Source: Actinomycetota bacterium (GTDB taxonomy: Bacteria; Actinomycetota; Actinomycetes; S36-B12; UBA10799). Taken from it: 64,000 nucleotides of DNA. The notes beneath the pieces were generated by a model. The model made no database searches. It had not been told where the DNA came from and saw only the letters and a program-made list of their open reading frames with translations. Numbering within the stretch: position 1 is the stretch's first letter; every line of letters begins with the position of its first letter. Position numbers and translations under genes: made by a program. This document shows, piece by piece, positions 1 through 7,761 of the stretch. Location of the stretch: contig JACJWU010000001.1 of the NCBI GenBank assembly GCA_020636995.1, positions 372,001 through 436,000 of the forward strand, in the 5' to 3' direction.

Positions 1-216
1 GGCGATCTCCGAGGTGGTCTCGGCAGCGAGATCCGCAGCGATGCCGACCGCCCGACCCGGCCCCAACTGTTCCACTGCGGCGTCGAGTACAGCTTGGTCA
101 CGGGCGACCAGCACGACGTTCGCGCCTTCGTCGACGAGCGACTTGGCAGCGGCGAAACCGAGGCCGCGCGACGCGCCCGTGACGATCAAGCAGCGGTCGG
201 TGAGTCCGAGGTCCAT
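1..216 (-). CDS. Short-chain dehydrogenase/reductase, N-terminal part
   Basis: Only the first 72 residues are inside the window; the gene runs off the left edge. The start is the ATG at 214-216. Residues 13-20 form the TGxxxGxG nucleotide-binding motif (TGASRGLG) of classical SDR Rossmann folds, followed by a second beta strand ending in VLVARD, where the arginine is typical of NADP-preferring members. The catalytic Tyr-Lys lies outside the window, so substrate and exact role cannot be named. It reads in the same direction as the SURF1-like gene 14 bp upstream and may be the last gene of that run. Confidence 0.85.
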   Translation of the reverse strand, partial: MDLGLTDRCLIVTGASRGLGFAAAKSLVDEGANVVLVARDQAVLDAAVEQLGPGRAVGIAADLAAETTSEIA

Positions 217-230
217 AGAGCCATGCTGCC

Positions 231-980
231 TCAGGCAGAAGGCGTTAGTGCGCTGCGACGCTCCCGCTCGTCGCGCACCTCGCGGCGCAGCAACACGACG
301 AACCCGATGGGCAGCAGAATGCAGAAGATCAACCACTGTCCGGCATACCCCAGATGAGGTCCGACCCCGGGACCCTTCACAGGCACCGGTGGGAGCACGT
401 CCGAGGGCTCGGAGGTCACGGACTGAAGGTAGGGCTGGTAGCACGAGGACTGCGGGCACAGGCTGGCGGTGTGCAGCGTCGTGGCTTCACCATTGCTCAA
501 CAACCCGGCACCGCGTTTGGGTTCGCTGGGCTGCAGGACACCAGTGACCGTCACCTCGCCGGCCGGGGGCGGGGGAGCGACTGGTGACTCGGCGTTACTG
601 CGGGTGGCCTCCAACCATCCCCGCAGGACCAGAATGCTGGTGCCGTCGGGGCTGCGAAGTGGCGACACGACCCACAGGCCCGGCATCCCTTCCTGGCTGC
701 GGTTGCGGATGAGCACGGAACCGTTGTCATAGACCCCGGAGACGGTGACCGACGTGTACTGCCGGTCGCTGGGAAGTGGCTCACCGGGGCCCAGCACCGA
801 CGCCAGCGGTTCCGGCGGTGTCTGTTCGGCGACTGCGAGTTGCGCCTCCAGTGCCGAGCGACGCTCATGGCGCTCGTACTGCCAGTTGGCGGCAACCAGC
901 GACAGTGCCATGCCGATCGGCAAGGCGATGAGCATGGCGATCCACCGGGGTTGTCGCAACACTGCCAGGACGTCGGACAC
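231..980 (-). CDS. SURF1 family cytochrome oxidase biogenesis protein
   Basis: This 249-residue protein has the SURF1 architecture: one N-terminal membrane helix (about residues 12-32), a large extracytoplasmic region, and a C-terminal helix (about 213-231) followed by a charged tail. The region after helix 1 (ANWQYERHERR) resembles the conserved family start. Family members assist haem insertion or assembly of aa3-type cytochrome c oxidase. The gene starts with GTG and begins 6 nt after the dodecin gene, suggesting co-transcription. No oxidase subunit genes are visible nearby, so the role comes from family membership alone. Confidence 0.85.
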   Translation of the reverse strand: MSDVLAVLRQPRWIAMLIALPIGMALSLVAANWQYERHERRSALEAQLAVAEQTPPEPLASVLGPGEPLPSDRQYTSVTVSGVYDNGSVLIRNRSQEGMPGLWVVSPLRSPDGTSILVLRGWLEATRSNAESPVAPPPPAGEVTVTGVLQPSEPKRGAGLLSNGEATTLHTASLCPQSSCYQPYLQSVTSEPSDVLPPVPVKGPGVGPHLGYAGQWLIFCILLPIGFVVLLRREVRDERERRSALTPSA

Positions 981-986
981 GCGGGA

Positions 987-1199
987 CTACTCGTCCTCGA
1001 GACGGAAACCGATCTTGAGTGTCACCTGGAAGTGCTCGACGCCGCCGTCTCGGATGTAACCGCGCACATCAGTGACCTCGAACCAGTCGATGTGCCGCAG
1101 GGTTTGCGATGCCCGCGCCACGCCGTTGCGGATGGCCTGGTCGATGCTGTCCGGCGACGTACCGACGATCTCGGTCAGCCGGTAGGTCCTGTTGCTCAT
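987..1199 (-). CDS. Dodecin family flavin-binding protein
   Basis: This 70-residue protein has the dodecin length and fold pattern: a first beta strand (NRTYRLTEIVG), one helix (about 17-34) and two further strands ending in QVTLKIGFRLEDE. Dodecins form dodecamers that sequester flavins or CoA. Trp39 in HIDWFEV sits where dodecins place the tryptophan that stacks on the isoalloxazine ring. A GGAGCAG stretch lies just before the ATG. It lies directly upstream of the SURF1-like gene (6 nt gap). Confidence 0.9.
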   Translation of the reverse strand: MSNRTYRLTEIVGTSPDSIDQAIRNGVARASQTLRHIDWFEVTDVRGYIRDGGVEHFQVTLKIGFRLEDE

Positions 1200-1220
1200 C
1201 TGCTGCTCCGTTCCGCTCGG

Positions 1221-3044
1221 TCAATCCAGACCTTGCAGTTGATCGGTGAGATCGACGCTTCCACCGTAGTTCAGGTCTTGCGGGATGACTTTGCCCACCT
1301 CCGCAGCCGAGATGCAAACTGCCGTATCGACCGACCCGACCGTGACCGATGAGTCTCCGCCTTCCGCGCGGACATACACCGACGTTTCACCGGCCGACAC
1401 TTGCGCCGTGACCGGTTCACCGGATCCGATCGCCACCGAGATCAGGCCTGGCCCGGCGGCGCGGTAGTCGAGGGCCACCGTGTGCAGCCACGGGATCAGC
1501 GCATGCTCCAGGGGGATCGTGACGGCCGAACCGGCCTCAACGACGTAGCAGCCATCGGGCGGTGGCAGCGCAGTTGCACCGTCGACCGCGGCAGGGACCA
1601 ATCGTCCCCGGTTGTCCAGGATCTGCAGATTGCTGGTGCTCGAGGCGAAGCCCGGTCTCTTCGGCAACGGGGCGAGGAACCAACTGGCCTGGTTGTACGG
1701 GTGAGTCACGGGCAACAGGAGGAAGTCCGGCACATCCTGATCGAGCAACGGCACATCCTGATCTGCCAGCGCCAAGTCGGCGCGGGCGTTGCCGACCCAC
1801 CCCTCCGCCGGGTTCTTCGACCAGATCGCCGCATAGGCGAGGATCGAGATCATCGTCGCCAGGGCGATGGTGGCCACCGCGCCGAACAACGGCCAGCGAA
1901 TCGCAGGCCTGGCCAGGCGCTCCCGCTCGGCCGCAACGGTGGCGCCGATCGCCACGCTGATGGGGATCATCGCCGTGGCCACGTAGCGTCCCGCTTGCAC
2001 GACGGCCGGATCGCCTCCCTCCCCGAGACGTCCCACCGCGAAGGTCGACAGATCGACAGCCAGGTAGATTCCCGCAGCGATCCAGGCCTTGCGTGCCGGT
2101 CCCGACCTGCGGCACCCGAGCACCACCAATGTGAGGGTCATTGCGGCGCCGAGCGCGATCATCAGTGGTGGCGGATCCGCGAAGGAGGCGCTGAAATCGA
2201 CCGGCGTCCAGCGCAGGGGGCCCCCGACCAGAGCCGGGCTGATCGTGTTGAACACCGCCCTGGACACCAACTCGGCAACCTGCCCCGGCCCGGTGGGCAA
2301 CCGGGTGCGTCCTTGCGCGACCTGGGCGAACGCCGCCAGGTACACCATCAGGAACACCGCCCACGACAGCCAGAGGCGCCAGTGCCGTCTCAGGCTGACC
2401 CGAGCAGAGGACCAGAACCTGCCGGAGGGTGCGACCAGGACTGTCACCAGGAAGAGCCAGCCCGGGATCAGCATGCTCTTCTCAAAGAAGGCCAGGGCCA
2501 CTCCCACCAGCATGAAGGTGGTCACCAGGGCGGCACGGGATCCGGTCCGCAGGTGTCGGACATGGGTGACGGTGGCGAACAGCGCGCAGGTCATCAGGGG
2601 CACGATCGTCAACGCCGCGGCCCACCACGTGAGGGCAGGCATCATGATCGGGGCCAGCAGGAACACCGCCAGAGCCACGACAGTCTCGATCCGGCGTCCG
2701 AGCAGGGTGGCGAAGGCCAGCACCGCCGCCGTGACCAGAGCCACCTGACCGACCAGCATGGTGGCCGCGACCAGTCCGTAGTCGAGCCCGGCCGCCTCCT
2801 GGATGAGCCAGACGACGAAATACGTCGCCGGCATGACATGCCCATCGTGGTTGTTCAGCAGCAGATCGGCGGACAGTCCGAGCCGGGCGGCTTGCCCCTG
2901 GAGGATGAAATCATCCCAGTAGAGCCAGCCGCCGGCCATCACGATCGCCCACAGGAGCATGTGCGCAGTGACGACCACACCGACCCCGACGGCGAAGATC
3001 CGGGGCGGGGTCGTCACGACGGGGGCGTCGAGCGTTGCGGTCAT
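1221..3044 (-). CDS. Large polytopic membrane protein, function unknown
   Basis: A 607-residue protein with roughly ten hydrophobic segments over the first ~400 residues and a C-terminal hydrophilic, beta-rich region (about 430-607). The first loop after TM1 carries an acidic pair, Asp44-Asp45 in LYWDDF. This layout (acidic residues in the first outer loop, many helices, extracytoplasmic tail) resembles GT-C glycosyltransferases, but I do not recognise a specific family and treat that only as a lead. GGGAG precedes the ATG at good spacing. It is divergent from the DUF3099 gene. Confidence 0.6.
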   Translation of the reverse strand: MTATLDAPVVTTPPRIFAVGVGVVVTAHMLLWAIVMAGGWLYWDDFILQGQAARLGLSADLLLNNHDGHVMPATYFVVWLIQEAAGLDYGLVAATMLVGQVALVTAAVLAFATLLGRRIETVVALAVFLLAPIMMPALTWWAAALTIVPLMTCALFATVTHVRHLRTGSRAALVTTFMLVGVALAFFEKSMLIPGWLFLVTVLVAPSGRFWSSARVSLRRHWRLWLSWAVFLMVYLAAFAQVAQGRTRLPTGPGQVAELVSRAVFNTISPALVGGPLRWTPVDFSASFADPPPLMIALGAAMTLTLVVLGCRRSGPARKAWIAAGIYLAVDLSTFAVGRLGEGGDPAVVQAGRYVATAMIPISVAIGATVAAERERLARPAIRWPLFGAVATIALATMISILAYAAIWSKNPAEGWVGNARADLALADQDVPLLDQDVPDFLLLPVTHPYNQASWFLAPLPKRPGFASSTSNLQILDNRGRLVPAAVDGATALPPPDGCYVVEAGSAVTIPLEHALIPWLHTVALDYRAAGPGLISVAIGSGEPVTAQVSAGETSVYVRAEGGDSSVTVGSVDTAVCISAAEVGKVIPQDLNYGGSVDLTDQLQGLD

Positions 3045-3082
3045 GTGACTCCCGGGCGTTGGCGGGTCTGCGCGGGCGAGAC

Positions 3083-3088
3083 TACCGT
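3083..3088 (+). promoter_or_regulatory. Putative -10 element (TACCGT) for DUF3099 gene
   Basis: TACCGT fits TANNNT and ends 6 nt before the GTG at 3095. The intervening GGAGGT also looks like a ribosome site but is too close to act as one, so a leaderless start is preferred. Confidence 0.45.
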
Positions 3089-3094
3089 GGAGGT

Positions 3095-3382
3095 GTGACC
3101 AGGACCAGTAGCGTGTCGATCACGGGGGCGCAGGCGCCCCTGAGCGCAGACCAGCGCGCCCGGACGCGCCGGTACCTCATCTCCATGGCGATCCGGACGG
3201 TCTGTTTCATCGGCGCGATCATCGCCAGCGGTTGGTTGCGCTGGGCGCTCGTGGCCGGGGCGGTCCTGCTTCCCTACGTCGCCGTCATCATGGCCAACGC
3301 GGGCCGGAAGCGCTCGGAACGCCCGCAGCCCATGATCATCCTCAATGATCAGCGCGAGATCGGGGCTCGCCCGCACGACTAG
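3095..3382 (+). CDS. DUF3099 family membrane protein
   Basis: A 95-residue protein with the DUF3099 pattern: an N-terminal SITGA motif, a basic RTRRYLISMAIRT segment, and two membrane helices (about residues 30-50 and 53-70) containing GWLRWALVAGAVLLPYVAV. The family is common in actinobacteria and has no established function. The GTG at 3095 is chosen because homologous sequence begins just after it and a -10-like hexamer lies 6 nt upstream; an in-frame ATG 60 bp earlier would overlap the divergent gene's start. It is convergent with tldE, ending 2 nt from it. Confidence 0.85.
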   Translation: MTRTSSVSITGAQAPLSADQRARTRRYLISMAIRTVCFIGAIIASGWLRWALVAGAVLLPYVAVIMANAGRKRSERPQPMIILNDQREIGARPHD

Positions 3383-3384
3383 CG

Positions 3385-4728
3385 TCATAGGGCCTCGCTG
3401 GGGCTGCTCAGGTTGAACCCGTCGACCAGCAGGGCGGGCATCCGCGTGCGCGTGAACCAATCGGCCCATTCCCGGGGAAGACAGTCCGCCGGAGTTGAAG
3501 CGTCCTGGATCCGCGCGAGCAGGTCGGTGACCGACACGTTGAACCGGAAGTTGGGCAGCGCCGCAACCACCTCACCACCACGCACACGGTAGACGCCATC
3601 GCGGGTCAGGCCCGTCAGAAGGAGATTCTGCGGGTCCACCTCGCGTATGTACCACAGACAGTTGATCAGGATGGCGTCCTCAGTGCGCGCGATGAGGCTG
3701 TCGGCGGCCCCGTGCCCGTCGTGGTCCTCGCAGATCAGGTTGTCGGCGAGGTACAGCGGACGCAGGCCGAAGCGCGCGGCCGTCGGGCGGCTGGCCCGCA
3801 GCGCCGTGAGGACGCCCGCAGAGATCAGATCTGTGCGTCGCAGCGGCAGCCCGTTGTCGAAGACGGACTCCACGCTGGAGTTGGCATCGACCACGACGCT
3901 GGCGGACGTCGTCAGCGTCGGATCCCACGGATCGGCGTAGAGATCGAGTGCGCGCGACGTCAGCACCTCCCCGATCCGGGTGGTACCACCAGGGCGGGAG
4001 AACACGTTGTGGCCCTCCACCGCGTCCCGACCGTTGGCCGACCAGGCGAGGTAGATCAACAGGTCGGCGACCGCACTGGGGGTCAGGATCACGCGGTGGC
4101 GTCCGGGTTGTTGCTCCTCGCGGGTGGCCTGCAGCGCGAGTCGTTGCGTCGCCAGACTGGTCACCGCACCCGCATCGACGTCCAGTGAGTTGGCACCCCA
4201 CCAGGTGGAGCCGCCGTCATCGCGTACGGAAGACTCCAACCGCACCCCGGCCTGCACATGCCGCAGCCCCAGCCCGGTCGTGGAGGCCATGTAGGTCGTG
4301 GTTCGGTCCAGTTCGGCGTACCCGAACTGGCGACCCTCGGCACCCAGGAATGTGGCCACCAGGGATTGCATAGCGCTGGTTTCGTCGGACGGGATCGGCT
4401 CCGCCTGTTGCGCGAAGTCCGGCGGCTCACCGCCTTCGATCAGTTCCGCGGAGTCCGTGATGGGCGCCCTGTCCACCGCCCGCGCACACTCGGCTGCCAT
4501 CTGCGCAGCATCCCGCAGCCCAGTGACCTGCCCGGAGCACACGGCGACGCGGCTACCTCCCTCGGCCGGTTCCATCGCGATCACCGTCAGGCTCGTTGTC
4601 AGGGTGTCGCCGTTGGTCGTCAGTGCCGAGTTGGCCCACCTCAGGTTCTGGCTGTGTGACGAGCGCGCGATGACACAGCCGGTGCCCAGTTGATCAAGCG
4701 CCGCGTAGACCTGGTCGACAGGGTTCAT
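3385..4728 (-). CDS. tldE: TldE/PmbA-type metallopeptidase subunit
   Basis: A 447-residue member of the TldD/PmbA family. It lacks the HExxxH zinc motif of its partner, as expected for the TldE (PmbA) subunit. In characterised systems TldD and TldE form a heterodimeric zinc protease that trims unfolded or modified peptides, such as microcin B17 precursor and the CcdA antitoxin. It overlaps tldD by 4 bp (ATGA), so the two are almost certainly translated together and form one complex. Substrate here is unknown. Confidence 0.88.
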   Translation of the reverse strand: MNPVDQVYAALDQLGTGCVIARSSHSQNLRWANSALTTNGDTLTTSLTVIAMEPAEGGSRVAVCSGQVTGLRDAAQMAAECARAVDRAPITDSAELIEGGEPPDFAQQAEPIPSDETSAMQSLVATFLGAEGRQFGYAELDRTTTYMASTTGLGLRHVQAGVRLESSVRDDGGSTWWGANSLDVDAGAVTSLATQRLALQATREEQQPGRHRVILTPSAVADLLIYLAWSANGRDAVEGHNVFSRPGGTTRIGEVLTSRALDLYADPWDPTLTTSASVVVDANSSVESVFDNGLPLRRTDLISAGVLTALRASRPTAARFGLRPLYLADNLICEDHDGHGAADSLIARTEDAILINCLWYIREVDPQNLLLTGLTRDGVYRVRGGEVVAALPNFRFNVSVTDLLARIQDASTPADCLPREWADWFTRTRMPALLVDGFNLSSPSEAL

Positions 4729-6221
4729 CGGGCCTCCTCCCTCGTGTTCAGCACCGAGATATCAGAGAACACCGCCGCCGGACACCCGTGCGACACGGCG
4801 GCCACCTGGCCCGGTTGACCCTTCCCACAGTTCATCGCTCCGCCCAGCAGGTAGGTCTGCGGACCCCCGATCGCCTGGAGCTTGCGCCAGAAATCCAGTG
4901 TGTTCGCCTGGTACGCCACATCGCGTACCTGACCCACCAGTTGACCGTTCTGGATGCGGTAGAAGCGCTGACCGGTGAACTGGAAGTTGAACCGCTGCAT
5001 ATCGATCGACCACGACTTGTCGCCCACGATGTACAGGCCGTCTGCGACACCCGCGATCAGCCCCTCGGTGTCCGGACCGGTGGGGTCGGGCTGCAGACTG
5101 ACGTTCGGCATGCGCTGGATGGGAACGTGCTCGGCGCTGTCCGCGTAGGCACACCCGTTGGACCGACGACCTGGCCCTGCCATCTGCCGATCGAGCTGGT
5201 ATCCGACCAGCACGCCGTCGCGCACGATGTCCCACTCCTGTGCAGCCACCCCCTCGTCGTCCCAACCGACCGTCGACATTCCGTGGGGAGTCGTGCGGTC
5301 GGCACGGATGTTCATGAGCGGGCTGCCGTACTGCAGCGTGCCGAGCAGGTCCGGGGTGGCGAACGATGTTCCCGCATAGTTCGCCTCGTAACCCAGCGCA
5401 CGGTCCTTCTCGGTGGCGTGGCCCACCGACTCGTGGATCGTCAGCCACAGATTGGTCGGGTGGATGACGAGGTCGTACCGTCCGGGCTCGATGCTGGGTG
5501 AGCGTGACTTCTCGATCAACGCGTGGGGCAGGGAGGCCAACTCCTCGGCCCAGTTCCAGTGGCCCGTCACATACTCCCAGCCGCGCCCGGTCGGAGGTGC
5601 TGTGGTGGACATGTCATCGAAACCATCGGCGGTGAGAACAACCGCCGTGTAGCTGGGATGGGTGCGGGCCCGTTGTTGCCAGACCCGGGTCCCCGCGAGA
5701 TCGGCCAAGAAGGTCGTCTCCAGGGTGCACTCGAGAGTGGCACTGCTGTGGTCGACCGAGGCCGCCAGTGGGGCGGACAGGTCCTTGAGTGTTGCCACCA
5801 TCTCGTCGATGGGCACCGAGAAACTGTCAATCTCGTAATCGGAGATGTGCATGCCCACAGCCACCGGCTCGTCGGCCAGTTCGACTTCGGGGCCGGGCAG
5901 TGCGGCGCACCGGGCGGCAAGTTCACAGGCCCTGCGCGCAACCGTCCGCACCGCCGCGGGGCTCGTGTCACTTGTCGCCGCGAAACCCCAGGCTCCGTCC
6001 ACGATCACCCGCACGCCCACGCCGATCGACCGCTGATCCACGGCTGTTTCGACCGCGAGATCCCGCAGGTGCAGGTATCGGTGCCTGGTCTGGTGCACTC
6101 GGACGGCCGCATAGGAGGCGCCGAAGCGCGCGCACTCGCTCAACGCCGCATCCTGGATCCTGGCAAGCTCGACGCGCTGGAAATGAACGTCGAGCCGGGA
6201 CAGGTCTGGTTCGGGGGTCAC
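4725..6221 (-). CDS. tldD: TldD-type metallopeptidase, catalytic subunit
   Basis: A 498-residue protein with the TldD active site: HESVGH at residues 263-268 gives the HExxxH zinc motif, and a C-terminal MNCGKGQP stretch near residue 466 supplies the cysteine usually listed as the third ligand. Length matches the family. The start is GTG at 6221, with a CAGAAT hexamer 8 nt upstream. It is followed by tldE with a 4-bp overlap and is divergent, with a 40-bp gap, from the CphA-like Mur ligase gene, so the two may share a control region. Confidence 0.9.
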   Translation of the reverse strand: MTPEPDLSRLDVHFQRVELARIQDAALSECARFGASYAAVRVHQTRHRYLHLRDLAVETAVDQRSIGVGVRVIVDGAWGFAATSDTSPAAVRTVARRACELAARCAALPGPEVELADEPVAVGMHISDYEIDSFSVPIDEMVATLKDLSAPLAASVDHSSATLECTLETTFLADLAGTRVWQQRARTHPSYTAVVLTADGFDDMSTTAPPTGRGWEYVTGHWNWAEELASLPHALIEKSRSPSIEPGRYDLVIHPTNLWLTIHESVGHATEKDRALGYEANYAGTSFATPDLLGTLQYGSPLMNIRADRTTPHGMSTVGWDDEGVAAQEWDIVRDGVLVGYQLDRQMAGPGRRSNGCAYADSAEHVPIQRMPNVSLQPDPTGPDTEGLIAGVADGLYIVGDKSWSIDMQRFNFQFTGQRFYRIQNGQLVGQVRDVAYQANTLDFWRKLQAIGGPQTYLLGGAMNCGKGQPGQVAAVSHGCPAAVFSDISVLNTREEAR

Positions 6222-6261
6222 ACTTCAGCATTCTGCCCCTGCTCATGACACCCTTACAGCC

Positions 6262-7755
6262 GTGACGGTGATTCTCGACCTGCGTGTCCTGCCCGGGCCC
6301 AATCCGGATATCGGCGGACCAGCGGTCCGTTTGAGCATCGCAGGAGGATGGGAAGGCAAGGACGAGACCGTTGAAACGGTGCTCAGTGCCGCCTCAGCCG
6401 TTGGCCTTGACCTCCCACACGATGAGATCGTGACCCGCCCCACCGACGAGGGCTACGTCGTCGCGTGGCCTGTGAGTGACCGCGCACTGGCACACGCGCA
6501 CGCCCAAGCGGTGCAGGCACTGTTGTACGAAGCGCCGGTGCCTCCCCAACAGGAGCAGGCGCCGCGGCCGTTCGATGTCATCGACCCCGAGGTGCCGTGT
6601 GTGGCCATCAGTGGGACGAACGGCAAGACCACCACCACCCGGCTGATCGCCCACTGCGCCCAGACAGCGGGGCTGTCCACCGCGTGGTCGAGCACGGATG
6701 GGGTGTTCCGCGACGGCCGTCTCGTGGAGTCCGGCGACTACAGCGGCCCCGGCGGCGCTCGCCGGGTGCTGAGCGAGCCGGGTGTCGAGTTCGCGGTGTT
6801 GGAGACGGCACGCGGCGGGCTGCTCCTGCGCGGCATGAGCGTGAGCCGGGTGGACGTGGCGGTGGTGACGAACGTGGCAGCCGATCACCTGGGCAGTCAC
6901 GGCATCAACACAGTGGAGCAACTGGCCATGGTGAAGGCCACGGTCGTCAGGATCGTGGACGTCGACGGTTGGACGGTGCTGAACGCAGACGAGCCGTTGG
7001 TGCGACACATGGCCGAACAGTCCGCCGGACACATCTGGTTCTTCGGGCTGGACTCACCGCCCCAGGGTGAGCGATTCACCACGGTGCGCGACGGCCGGGT
7101 CATCGTGGGCGGATCCTTGACAGCCGATCTGGGCGCCGTTGCGGACATGCCCGTGACCGTGGCGGGACACGCCAGGTTCAACGTCGCGAACGTGCTCGCG
7201 GCAGCATCGGCGGCCCTGGCCGCGGGGATACCGGTGGAGGCCGTCCGTGAAGGCCTGCGCACCTTCCGGCCGGACAGCGAACTGTCATCGGGCCGCTTCA
7301 ACTGCTGGGCTGTCAACGGCCGGCGCATCATCCTTGACATGGCCCACAACACAGAGAGCCTGCGGGAGTTGCTCACCACCGCGCGGCACCTGGCCGGCGA
7401 CGCCCGGCTCTGGGTCGCCTTCGGTACTGCCGGTGATCGCGAGGATGAGGTGCTGCAAGGCATGGGCTTCACCGCCGTGGACCTCGCGGACGAGGCCTTC
7501 CCGGTCGACAAACCCGGCTACCTGCGCGATCGCACGACCGACGAGATGCGCGCCCAGTTCATCGCAGGGATGGCTGTGGCGGGAGCCAGCAGCACCACGT
7601 GCTTCGACAACGAACTGCACGCCCTGAGCAGCCTCGTGGAAACGGCGGCGCCTCATGACGTCATCGTGATCACGATCGCCGAACAACTCCCGGAACTGCA
7701 GCAGTGGATGCGCGCCAGGAACGGCGAGGAGGTCGATCCGAGCAGTTGGGCCTGA
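6262..7755 (+). CDS. Cyanophycin synthetase-like Mur ligase lacking ATP-grasp
   Basis: A 497-residue protein with a Mur-ligase P-loop GTNGKTTTT at 118-126, the ETARGG segment followed by VVTNVAADHLG, and a C-terminal MAHNTESLREL segment matching the AHN signature of Mur ligases. Its first ~100 residues (LDLRVLPGPN) resemble the start of CphA next door (EILRTRVYRGPN), but the ~270-residue ATP-grasp module between N-domain and Mur domain in CphA is absent. Mur ligases couple ATP to amide-bond formation, so it probably ligates an amino acid to an acyl acceptor; the substrate is not known. It is convergent with cphA (6-nt gap) and divergent from tldD. Confidence 0.75.
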   Translation: MTVILDLRVLPGPNPDIGGPAVRLSIAGGWEGKDETVETVLSAASAVGLDLPHDEIVTRPTDEGYVVAWPVSDRALAHAHAQAVQALLYEAPVPPQQEQAPRPFDVIDPEVPCVAISGTNGKTTTTRLIAHCAQTAGLSTAWSSTDGVFRDGRLVESGDYSGPGGARRVLSEPGVEFAVLETARGGLLLRGMSVSRVDVAVVTNVAADHLGSHGINTVEQLAMVKATVVRIVDVDGWTVLNADEPLVRHMAEQSAGHIWFFGLDSPPQGERFTTVRDGRVIVGGSLTADLGAVADMPVTVAGHARFNVANVLAAASAALAAGIPVEAVREGLRTFRPDSELSSGRFNCWAVNGRRIILDMAHNTESLRELLTTARHLAGDARLWVAFGTAGDREDEVLQGMGFTAVDLADEAFPVDKPGYLRDRTTDEMRAQFIAGMAVAGASSTTCFDNELHALSSLVETAAPHDVIVITIAEQLPELQQWMRARNGEEVDPSSWA

Positions 7756-7761
7756 ACGGCC